Positions 56,803 to 64,000 of a stretch of DNA of 64,000 bases are shown here, piece by piece. Each line of letters begins with the position of its first letter. Positions within the stretch are counted from its first letter, which is position 1. Below the pieces are notes generated by a model. That model was not told the origin of the DNA, made no database searches, and saw only the letters and a list, made by a program, of their open reading frames with translations. The stretch lies in assembly GCA_947493335.1 (NCBI GenBank), contig CANLQO010000004.1:62001-126000 (forward strand), in the 5' to 3' direction. The stretch is from an uncultured Paracoccaceae bacterium. GTDB taxonomy: Bacteria > Pseudomonadota > Alphaproteobacteria > Rhodobacterales > Rhodobacteraceae. The translations under genes were made by a program, and so were the position numbers.

Positions 56803-57441
56803 TTAGCCCAATCCGGGTCCATCGCCATCCCGGGGATGACGCAATTGATCCAGCTTCGCCCGCAGGCGCTTGCGACGACCGTTCTGATAGGCACCGATTA
56901 GCGGAACTGAGATATAGTAGCAGACCGTCGCGCAGATCACGCCGGGGATCACCCCCCCTACCATGTAGGGGTAAAACAACTCATCATAGAATGAAGCAAG
57001 ATAGTCCCAATGAGCGACTTCGTCGGTGAAAATTGCCATGAAATTGTGACGCAGGTCCTCGAACGCGCGGGCAAAATTGCGCCCGATACCTTCGACGTCT
57101 GTGCGCACACCGGTCAACAGATAGCCTGACTGCAACGCCGCAACCGCGATCGGGATATAAGTGAGCGGGTTCCCAAAAAACGTCCCCATCAAAGCAGCCA
57201 GCATGTTGCCGCGCATCAGCTTGGCAATCAGGACCGCGATGACAAAGTGCAGTCCATAAAACGGCGTGAACGACGTGAAGACCCCTGCCCAAACACCACG
57301 AGAGATCTTCTCAGGCGTATCGGGCAGGCGCCGGACGCGATGTTTGACATACTCAAACGCCCGGGCCCATCCACCACGCGGATAGAGGAAATCCAGCGCA
57401 GCTTGCCAGATCGGCCGTCTGTCCCTGCGCTTGAATACCAC
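56803..57441 (-). CDS. DUF2062 membrane protein
   Basis: 212 residues: [38 protein letters not shown] is the DUF2062 signature. Three or four membrane helices are visible, and the C-terminus is basic. Function unknown; widely found near rsh in Rhodobacteraceae. Confidence 0.88.
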   Translation of the reverse strand: MVFKRRDRRPIWQAALDFLYPRGGWARAFEYVKHRVRRLPDTPEKISRGVWAGVFTSFTPFYGLHFVIAVLIAKLMRGNMLAALMGTFFGNPLTYIPIAVAALQSGYLLTGVRTDVEGIGRNFARAFEDLRHNFMAIFTDEVAHWDYLASFYDELFYPYMVGGVIPGVICATVCYYISVPLIGAYQNGRRKRLRAKLDQLRHPRDGDGPGLG

Positions 57442-57450
57442 GATGCGTCC

Positions 57451-59586
57451 TTATGCCTGTTGTTGTGCCCGCGCCTGCGCAGGATCACGGTGCCGGATGA
57501 TTGATGACACCGCGCTTTCTGCATCCAGTGCCGTCATGACGCGGTGCAAATGGGATGCATCGCTGAGGTCAACATCGATCAGAATGCGATAGTAGTCCGG
57601 CTTGCGGTCGATGAATTTCAGGTCCGAGATATTGGCGTTTTGCTCGCCAATCAATGTGCAAATCCGTCCAAGTACACCGGCGTCGTTGCTGATGGCGACG
57701 TCAAGTGTGACTGCGTTGATTGCGCGGTGATTTCCTTCTGCCCAATGCAGGTCAATCCAGCGGTCCGGCTGGTCGTCATATTCCACCAGAATCTCACAAT
57801 CGATGGCATGCACCACAACACCCTGCCCGCGAAAGGTGAGCCCAACGATCCGCTCGCCCGGCAAGGGTTGGCAACAAGGTGCGCGCTGGTGGGTCTGTTC
57901 GGCATCGAGGCCCACAACAGCGCGGCCCTCATCAATTTTTTCGCCGCCCTTTTCGGCCAGTTCGGGATAAATCGCGCGGACAATCTCTCGGGCCGACATC
58001 TCTGCGCTGCCAAGCCGTGCCAGCATATCGTCCATGTCTTCCAGTGCCAGTGTCTTGGCCGCCGTGCGCAGTGCTTTTTCGGTCAGACGTTTGCCAACCG
58101 TTTCAAATGCGACGCGCGCCAGTTCGCGACCCAGCCGTATATAGCGCGTGCGATCCTCTTCCCGCAGGCTACGACGGATGGCGGTCTTGGCGCGGCCGGT
58201 GACGGCAATATCGATCCATGTCGCCTGCGGAGTTTGACCCTCTGCCGTGATGACCTCAACCGATTGGCCGTTCTTCAACCGGGTCCAAAGAGGGACACGC
58301 AAACCGTCAACCTTTGCACCAACGCATGCCGACCCAATGCGGGTGTGGATCGCATAAGCGAAATCAATCGGAGTGGCCCCGCGCGGCAGCTTGATCACAT
58401 CCCCCTTGGGCGTGAAACAGAACACTTGATCGGTATACATCTCAAGCTTGACGGCTTCGAGAAACTCGTCGTGATCCTGATCGTCGTCCAACCGTTCGGT
58501 TAGCGCCGATATCCATTTGACCGGGTCCACGGCAAAGCGGTTTTCGACCCGCTCGCCATTGCGGTAGGACCAATGGGCCGCAACACCGGTTTCCGCGACC
58601 TCATGCATTTCGCGTGTCCGTATCTGAACTTCGACCCGCTTGCCGTCGCGGCCCGAAACGGTGGTGTGGATTGACCGATACCCGTTGGTTTTTGGCTGGC
58701 TGATGTAATCCTTGAACCGGCCCGGAACAGCGCGCCAACGTTGGTGGATTGCACCCAACACGCGGTAACAATCGGCCTCTGTCGCGGTAATGATCCGAAA
58801 GCCGTAGATGTCGGACAGGCGGCTAAAGCCCTGATCCTTTTCCTGCATCTTGCGCCAGATCGAATAGGGCTTTTTGGCGCGCCCCATGACTTCGGCCTGA
58901 ATGCCCGCTTTTTCCAGTTCCACCCGCATGTCGCTGGTGATCCGCTGGATGACATCGCCGGTTTCCCGTTGCAACGTTATGAAGCGGCGGATGATGGAAT
59001 TCCGCGCCTCTGGATTCAGCACGCGGAATGCGAGATCTTCGAGCTCTTCCCGCATCCATTGCATGCCCATGCGTCCAGCGAGCGGGGCATAAATGTCCAT
59101 CGTCTCGCGCGCCTTCTGAGCTTGCTTCTCTGGGCGCATGGATTTGATTGTGCGCATGTTGTGAAGCCGGTCGGCAAGTTTGACCAGCGTAACGCGCAGG
59201 TCTTTGGACGTGGCCATGAAGAGCTTGCGAAAGTTCTCGGCTTCTTTCGATTGGGTCGAACTCAGTTGCAGATTGGTCAGCTTGGTTACGCCGTCGACGA
59301 GGTCGGCAATCTCGCGGCTGAATCGCTTTTCGACCTGCGCGAAAGAGGCATCTGTGTCCTCAATCGTGTCGTGCAAGAGCGCCGTGATCAACGTGGCGTC
59401 ATCCATTTGCATTTCGGCCAGGATCAGTGCCACCGCAACTGGATGGGTGAAATAGGGCTCGCCCGAGTGACGGAACTGCCCTTCATGCATCGCGGCACCA
59501 TAGACAAAGGCGTCCGCCAGCATTTTTTCATTGGTGCGAGGATTATAGGTGCGGACCAGTGCGATCAGATCGGTGTCAGTCGTCAT
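57451..59586 (-). CDS. rsh: Bifunctional (p)ppGpp synthetase/hydrolase, RelA/SpoT family
   Basis: 711 residues. HD hydrolase with HSGEPYFTHPVAVALILAE and ALLHDTIEDT (His-Asp), synthetase with YGFRIIT and GYRSIHTTV, TGS domain (VFCFTPKGDVIKLPRGATPIDFAYAIHT) and C-terminal ACT (VLGRICTLIGEQNANI). It sets the stringent alarmone level. It lies next to rpoZ, the usual partnership. Confidence 0.96.
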   Translation of the reverse strand: MTTDTDLIALVRTYNPRTNEKMLADAFVYGAAMHEGQFRHSGEPYFTHPVAVALILAEMQMDDATLITALLHDTIEDTDASFAQVEKRFSREIADLVDGVTKLTNLQLSSTQSKEAENFRKLFMATSKDLRVTLVKLADRLHNMRTIKSMRPEKQAQKARETMDIYAPLAGRMGMQWMREELEDLAFRVLNPEARNSIIRRFITLQRETGDVIQRITSDMRVELEKAGIQAEVMGRAKKPYSIWRKMQEKDQGFSRLSDIYGFRIITATEADCYRVLGAIHQRWRAVPGRFKDYISQPKTNGYRSIHTTVSGRDGKRVEVQIRTREMHEVAETGVAAHWSYRNGERVENRFAVDPVKWISALTERLDDDQDHDEFLEAVKLEMYTDQVFCFTPKGDVIKLPRGATPIDFAYAIHTRIGSACVGAKVDGLRVPLWTRLKNGQSVEVITAEGQTPQATWIDIAVTGRAKTAIRRSLREEDRTRYIRLGRELARVAFETVGKRLTEKALRTAAKTLALEDMDDMLARLGSAEMSAREIVRAIYPELAEKGGEKIDEGRAVVGLDAEQTHQRAPCCQPLPGERIVGLTFRGQGVVVHAIDCEILVEYDDQPDRWIDLHWAEGNHRAINAVTLDVAISNDAGVLGRICTLIGEQNANISDLKFIDRKPDYYRILIDVDLSDASHLHRVMTALDAESAVSSIIRHRDPAQARAQQQA

Positions 59587-59626
59587 ACTGGTCCGGCGCC
59601 TTCATTTTTTGGCCGGTCGTGCGGCC

Positions 59627-59983
59627 CTAGCGCTGCCCCTGCGCTTCCATCAGCGCGCGCAGCAGTTTCTCTTCGCTCAGATCGTCTTCTGCCGGTTTGT
59701 CGGCTGCTTCGGCACCCATCAACAAGGACATGCTGTCCTCTTCGGGTTCATCAACCTCGATCTGTGTCTGGTTGGCCTCGATCATCCGCTCGCGCAGGTC
59801 GTCGGCCTGTTGCGTTTCATCGGCGATTTCGCGCAGTGACACGACAGGGTTCTTGTCATTGTCGCGGTTGACGGTGATCGGTGCACCGGCGGAGATTTCG
59901 CGGGCGCGATGTGCAGCAAGCATCACAAGTTCAAACCGGTTGGGAACTTTATCGACGCAATCTTCTACGGTGACGCGGGCCAT
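59627..59983 (-). CDS. rpoZ: RNA polymerase subunit omega
   Basis: 118 residues with the omega core [32 protein letters not shown], followed by an acidic C-terminal tail. It assists beta' folding and, in many bacteria, ppGpp binding. It precedes the RelA/SpoT gene by 40 bases. Confidence 0.95.
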   Translation of the reverse strand: MARVTVEDCVDKVPNRFELVMLAAHRAREISAGAPITVNRDNDKNPVVSLREIADETQQADDLRERMIEANQTQIEVDEPEEDSMSLLMGAEAADKPAEDDLSEEKLLRALMEAQGQR

Positions 59984-60066
59984 TGGCGCACTCCTGATCT
60001 ATCAAAGCGGTATCGCAAGCCCCTCATCTAAGGGCTGGTTTCACGATTGACAAGTCGATTCGACGC

Positions 60067-60657
60067 CTATTCCAAAGGGATTACGTCTGATATTGCCGCC
60101 GGGTCGCAGGTCGCCAGCATCGCGTCAATTCCCAGTCCGGTGACGGGATGCACCCAGTCCGGCCAGACATCACGCAGCGGCACCAAAACAAAGGGCCGGT
60201 CTTGCACACGCGGATGCGGCAAAATCAGATCCGTAGGAGCAACTTTCATTTGCTGTTCCAGCGGCAAATCGCGCCAGTCCCGCCAGGTCTTCAGATCAGG
60301 TTCCACAACATCCCCGACAGCAATCAGGTCGAGGTCCAGCACCCTTTGTCCCCATCGAACTGTTCGGGTCCGTCCCGCCTCGTCTTCAATCTGGTGCAGG
60401 ATGTCGAGCACGTCTGAGGGTGAAAGTGTCGTTTCGATCACGAAAACTGCGTTGGCAAAATCCGGTCCATTCCCCGCAGGAAAGGCTGGAGTGCGATAGA
60501 TTCGGCTTGCTGTGACCGGGCACATCAGCCGTTCTGAGAGTAAGCGCTTGCACTTTTGTACAAGTGCCGTAGCGTCACTTAAGGTCTCGTTTACGTTACT
60601 TCCTGCGGAAATCAGCACTTTTCGGCCCAAAACGCTGTTTTCGGGGAGTTGTGTCAA
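60067..60657 (-). CDS. folK: 2-Amino-4-hydroxy-6-hydroxymethyldihydropteridine pyrophosphokinase
   Basis: 196 residues. HPPK core with LISAGSNVNETLSDA near the start, YRTPAFPAGNGPDFANAV, GRTRTVRWGQRVLDLDLIAVGD and LPHPRVQDRPFVLVPL. It makes the pyrophosphoryl pterin for folate. It is divergent from the NYN gene. Confidence 0.94.
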   Translation of the reverse strand: MTQLPENSVLGRKVLISAGSNVNETLSDATALVQKCKRLLSERLMCPVTASRIYRTPAFPAGNGPDFANAVFVIETTLSPSDVLDILHQIEDEAGRTRTVRWGQRVLDLDLIAVGDVVEPDLKTWRDWRDLPLEQQMKVAPTDLILPHPRVQDRPFVLVPLRDVWPDWVHPVTGLGIDAMLATCDPAAISDVIPLE

Positions 60658-60751
60658 TTTGAAAACATCCTATTATTCACATGTTTTGCGAACTTAGACC
60701 ACTCACCCAAGACCCACCATTCGCAAAGCGTACATTTTGGAAGGACTATTT

Positions 60752-61327
60752 ATGTTTTATCGTGACGAGCGTCTTGCGCTCTTCATTGATGGATCGAACC
60801 TATATGCGGCTGCGAAGTCGCTGGGCTTCGACATCGACTACAAGCTGCTCCGTCAAGAGTTCATGCGCCGCGGGAAGATGCTGCGCGCGTTCTACTACAC
60901 GGCGCTCTTGGAGAATGACGAGTACTCACCCATCCGGCCACTGGTTGATTGGTTGCACTACAACGGTTTCACCATGGTGACGAAACCGGCCAAGGAATAC
61001 ACCGACAGCATGGGACGTCGAAAGGTCAAAGGGAACATGGATATCGAGCTGTGCGTCGATGCCATGGAACTGGCCCCACATGTTGACCATATCGTGCTGT
61101 TTTCCGGCGACGGGGACTTCCGGCCATTGGTCGAAAGCCTCCAGCGCAAAGGCGTGCGCGTTTCGGTTGTCTCCACCATCCGAAGTCAGCCACCCATGAT
61201 CGCTGACGAACTGCGCCGCCAGTGCGATAATTTCATCGAACTTGATGAATTGCGTGATGTCGTTGGCCGCCCGCCGCGCGAGCCGCGTCCAATGGATGCC
61301 GACGAAGACATGGCCACAGCAGAATAA
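60752..61327 (+). CDS. NYN-domain (LabA/DUF88-like) putative ribonuclease
   Basis: 191 residues from ATG 60752, seven bases after AAGGA; an upstream TTG in frame is less likely. NYN PIN-like nuclease fold with acidic sites: LALFIDGSNLYAA, GNMDIELCVDAMELA and VLFSGDGDFRPLVESL. Substrate unknown. It is divergent from folK and 147 bases before ispH. Confidence 0.9.
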   Translation: MFYRDERLALFIDGSNLYAAAKSLGFDIDYKLLRQEFMRRGKMLRAFYYTALLENDEYSPIRPLVDWLHYNGFTMVTKPAKEYTDSMGRRKVKGNMDIELCVDAMELAPHVDHIVLFSGDGDFRPLVESLQRKGVRVSVVSTIRSQPPMIADELRRQCDNFIELDELRDVVGRPPREPRPMDADEDMATAE

Positions 61328-61474
61328 CCAGCGGATCGCGCGTCCACTCACCGCGCGGCCCCTTGCTATCGCATTGGTTCGGAATGGCCCGCGCAAGCGG
61401 GCTTTTTCATGCGCGGCCCCCGACTGGACGTGCGCGGCATTCTTCACTACCTCTGTCACAAAGCGGAGCATGCC

Positions 61475-62425
61475 ATGACCAAACCCCAATTGACCCTTTA
61501 TCTTGCGGCCCCGCGCGGGTTTTGCGCCGGTGTAGACCGGGCGATCAAGATTGTGGAAATGGCGATCGAAAAATGGGGCGCACCCGTCTTTGTCCGCCAC
61601 GAGATCGTGCACAATAAGTTTGTCGTCGACGGACTGCGTGACAAGGGGGCGGTCTTTGTGGAAACGCTGGACGAATGCCCTGATGACCGACCAGTCATCT
61701 TTTCGGCTCATGGCGTACCAAAGGCGGTACCTGCCGCAGCCGCCAAACGCAAAATGGTGTTTGTCGACGCCACCTGCCCGTTAGTCAGCAAGGTTCATAT
61801 CGAGGCACAGCGCCACGCCGACAATGGTTTGCAGATGATCATGATCGGCCATGCGGGCCATCCCGAAACCATAGGCACCATGGGGCAGCTGCCCGAAGGT
61901 GAAGTGCTACTGGTTGAAACAGTAGAAGACGTGGCCAGCGTGACCGTGCGCGACCCGGGCAAGCTGGCCTTTGTGACCCAGACAACCCTTTCGGTCGACG
62001 ACACGAGCGATATCGTAACAGCTCTTCAGGCCCGCTTTCCGGGCATCGTGGGCCCGCACAAGGAAGACATCTGTTACGCCACGACCAACCGGCAAGAAGC
62101 GGTCAAGGCCATGGCACCCAAGTGCGACGCGATGTTAGTGGTGGGTGCACCAAATTCCAGTAATTCCAAGCGCTTGGTCGAGGTGGGCGCGCGGGCCGGC
62201 TGCAGTTATGCGCAGCTTGTTCAGCGTGCCACGGATATTGACTGGCGCGCCTTGGACGGGATCAACAGCATGGGCATTACTGCCGGGGCCTCTGCCCCTG
62301 AGGTGCTTATCAACGAGGTCATTGACGCCTTCCGCGACCGCTTTGACGTGACAATCGAGTTGGTGGAAACCGCTGTTGAAAACGTCGAGTTCAAAGTCCC
62401 GCGTGTCCTGCGCGAACCGGCCTGA
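61475..62425 (+). CDS. ispH: 4-Hydroxy-3-methylbut-2-enyl diphosphate reductase
   Basis: 316 residues from ATG 61475, supported by GGAG six bases upstream and by the family start. The three iron-sulfur cysteines are visible in [19 protein letters not shown] and the later [22 protein letters not shown] is the conserved catalytic block. It is the last enzyme of the MEP isoprenoid pathway. Confidence 0.96.
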   Translation: MTKPQLTLYLAAPRGFCAGVDRAIKIVEMAIEKWGAPVFVRHEIVHNKFVVDGLRDKGAVFVETLDECPDDRPVIFSAHGVPKAVPAAAAKRKMVFVDATCPLVSKVHIEAQRHADNGLQMIMIGHAGHPETIGTMGQLPEGEVLLVETVEDVASVTVRDPGKLAFVTQTTLSVDDTSDIVTALQARFPGIVGPHKEDICYATTNRQEAVKAMAPKCDAMLVVGAPNSSNSKRLVEVGARAGCSYAQLVQRATDIDWRALDGINSMGITAGASAPEVLINEVIDAFRDRFDVTIELVETAVENVEFKVPRVLREPA

Positions 62426-62428
62426 TCC

Positions 62429-63100
62429 ATGCAGGTCCCTGATGTCGCGGGCGTTGTCTTTGATATGGACGGCCTTCTGCTGGATACAGAGCAGCTTTAC
62501 TTTGCGGCATTCAAACGCACGCTGACCACCCTCGGCCTGCCGCAGGATGACGACCTGTTCCGCAGCCTTGTCGGCACCAATAGCACGCTGGGCAATCAAC
62601 TCCTGACTGCGGGCCTTGCTGGCCGTGTGTCGCTGGAGGATTTCAACGCGGTCTGGGACCCCGATATCGCGATTGAGCTACAAAAAGGGGTGCCTGTTAA
62701 GCCCGGCGTCCGCCCCATGGCAGAGGCTCTGACCGCGGCGGGCATTCCTTATATCGTGGCCACCAGCACCCGGACCGAAAAGGCGCAGGCACATTTGGCC
62801 AAAGCAGGGATTGGCGATCTGTTTGAGCAGGTCATCGGCGGTGATCAGGTGGCCCGGAGCAAACCCGCGCCAGATATCTTCCTGAAGGCCGCCGATGCCC
62901 TTGGGGTGTGCCCAGCATTATGCGCGGCGTTTGAGGATTCCGAAAACGGTGTCCGTGCAGCCCACGCGGCGGGGATGATTACAGTTCAGGTGCCGGACGT
63001 TGTCCCGCCTTCGCCAACGCTGATGGCCCTGGGCCATCATATCGCCCCCAGCCTGTTGGACGGTGCGCGGCATATTGGGCTTGACCCGGTGCCGTGCTAA
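62429..63100 (+). CDS. HAD-superfamily phosphatase, beta-phosphoglucomutase-like
   Basis: 223 residues. Motif I is VVFDMDGLLLDTE, motif II ATSTRTEKA and motifs III/IV KPAPDIFLKAADALGV, AFEDSENGV. The cap insertion after motif I makes it a subfamily IA enzyme acting on a small phosphate ester; substrate not known. Three bases after ispH. Confidence 0.92.
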   Translation: MQVPDVAGVVFDMDGLLLDTEQLYFAAFKRTLTTLGLPQDDDLFRSLVGTNSTLGNQLLTAGLAGRVSLEDFNAVWDPDIAIELQKGVPVKPGVRPMAEALTAAGIPYIVATSTRTEKAQAHLAKAGIGDLFEQVIGGDQVARSKPAPDIFLKAADALGVCPALCAAFEDSENGVRAAHAAGMITVQVPDVVPPSPTLMALGHHIAPSLLDGARHIGLDPVPC

Positions 63101-63110
63101 ATCCTGATCC

Positions 63111-63569
63111 ATGACCGATTTCATCACATTTGAAGGCCGCGTCGTGCCAATGATCTGGGGAGATAGCACCTATACAGTGCTGCCTTTGCCCGCAGACGTG
63201 AGCAACTCATTGGCCGCCCAGGGCGCACGTCGTGTCGAGGGTGAGATCAACGATCACCCGGTCAATCTGGCCCTGACCAAGGCGCCGGTAATCACGGAGA
63301 CATTTGTTTATACAGGCCAATCCCTGCTGCGCGATTGTGGCGTCACACCGGGTGAGACGATAGAGGTGCGGTTTCGCAAGGCCGATCCCAACGTCGTTGA
63401 AGCGCCAGAGGACGTGATACTGGCGCTGCGTCAGGCCGATGCGAGCGCCGTCTGGGCGAGCCTGACCCCCGGTAAGCAACGAGGCCTTTTGCATGGTGTC
63501 GCCACTGCAAAACGTGCCGAGACCCGCGTTAAACGCATTGCCGCGTTAATAGCCGAGATACGCCAATGA
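63111..63569 (+). CDS. YdeI/OmpD-associated family protein (DUF1905 plus C-terminal domain)
   Basis: 152 residues. DUF1905 strand-rich part at 1-90 (FITFEGRVVPMIWGDSTYTVLPLP, VEVRFRKADPN-like) followed by the bacteriocin-protection-type helix region (WASLTPGKQRGLLHGVATAKRAETRVKRI). Function unknown. It overlaps the next gene by four bases. Confidence 0.85.
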   Translation: MTDFITFEGRVVPMIWGDSTYTVLPLPADVSNSLAAQGARRVEGEINDHPVNLALTKAPVITETFVYTGQSLLRDCGVTPGETIEVRFRKADPNVVEAPEDVILALRQADASAVWASLTPGKQRGLLHGVATAKRAETRVKRIAALIAEIRQ

Positions 63570-64000
63570 AGTTTTCGATCATCCCGCGCGCACCGCTCAT
63601 CCTTGGCCTTGCTGGCCTGTTGCCGTTCCTTTGGGGCGCCGCGACCTTGCTGATCCCTGATCTGGGAACCTGGGCGCAGTTAAATCTGGGCGGGCGTTTT
63701 ACCGGGCCGTTTGTGCAACTGTCGTACGGCACCGTCATCCTTGGATTCATGTCCGGGGTGCTTTGGGGATTTGCCACAAAATCAGAGGCGTGGATTGGCT
63801 ATGCCCTTTCGGTGATCCCAGCGCTTTGGGCCTTTTTCATGGTCGGTGGTGGGCCGACCTCTGCCGCAATCAACTTGGCGGTCGGTTTCCTTGGTCTGCT
63901 GCTTTTGGACCTGCAATTCTGGCAAAAAGGTCTGACCCCGCCGTGGTGGATGGCGCTGCGCGTTCTGTTGACCGGCATCGTAGTTTTGTCCCTGTTGGTG
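63566..64000 (+). CDS. DUF3429 membrane protein, cut by the window end
   Basis: Starts ATG 63566 and stays open for 145 codons to the last base. The visible part has several membrane helices (first around residues 10-30) and motifs such as PLILGLAGLLPFLWGA, QLSYGTVILGFMSGVLWGFA, and a later GLLLLDLQFWQKGLTPPWW, fitting DUF3429. The 3' end is outside the window. Confidence 0.8.
   Translation, partial: MKFSIIPRAPLILGLAGLLPFLWGAATLLIPDLGTWAQLNLGGRFTGPFVQLSYGTVILGFMSGVLWGFATKSEAWIGYALSVIPALWAFFMVGGGPTSAAINLAVGFLGLLLLDLQFWQKGLTPPWWMALRVLLTGIVVLSLLV

Overview
The window reads as chromosomal DNA of a marine Roseobacter-group alphaproteobacterium (Rhodobacteraceae); the genus cannot be fixed from the sequence alone. 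The case rests on high GC, the chvI-chvG-hprK-rapZ-EIIA-HPr block next to pckA, a DUF1491-era-rnc-lepB-acpS-pdxJ-rsh-rpoZ housekeeping run, and genes for marine methylated-amine use. No rRNA, tRNA, CRISPR array, insertion sequence or prophage was seen.

Bases 1-6100 hold a ProU-type ABC transporter (substrate-binding protein, ATPase, double-length permease) that best fits the trimethylamine N-oxide/betaine-type Tmo system, then an Fe(II)/2-oxoglutarate oxygenase and a homocysteine S-methyltransferase-like gene.

Bases 6290-16610 are a tight, mostly overlapping ten-gene operon of type VI secretion cargo with no structural T6SS genes nearby: VgrG, a 114-residue unknown, a 594-residue putative polymorphic toxin, a putative immunity protein, a DUF6484-like protein, a DUF2169 adaptor, a PAAR-like DUF4150 protein fused to a VRR-NUC-type nuclease, a DUF3396 immunity protein, an unknown and a catalytically degenerate ketoacyl-synthase-like protein. 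It looks like an orphan vgrG island with two effector-immunity pairs, set inside a methylated-amine neighbourhood. It is the most novel part of the window.

Bases 16648-29845 hold two regulators (GlxA/AraC type and XRE-cupin), a DUF1194 protein and the methylamine block. dmmDABC (dimethylamine monooxygenase and its GcvT-like partner), a 56-residue membrane peptide and an Amt transporter lie on the minus strand. mgsABC and gmaS (N-methylglutamate pathway) diverge on the plus strand. Together they predict dimethylamine to methylamine plus formaldehyde, then gamma-glutamylmethylamide, then N-methylglutamate. The N-methylglutamate dehydrogenase genes (mgd), tmm and tdm are not in the window. A palindrome and a 13-base word are shared between the two promoter regions. 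An EthD-family gene with an in-frame amber codon lies beyond gmaS.

Bases 30011-64000 are mainly core genes: parC, an SH3 protein, an SDR, a cobalamin adenosyltransferase, etfBA, 3-hydroxyacyl-CoA dehydrogenase, an acyltransferase, the regulatory PTS with RapZ/HprK/ChvGI and divergent pckA, two tandem DUF3859 proteins, a TauE/SafE permease, a probable methylsuccinyl-CoA dehydrogenase (ethylmalonyl-CoA pathway), recO, era, rnc, lepB, acpS, pdxJ, a RelA/SpoT enzyme, rpoZ, folK, a NYN protein, ispH, a HAD phosphatase, a YdeI-like protein and a cut-off DUF3429 membrane protein. Many neighbours overlap by ATGA, implying long co-transcribed runs.
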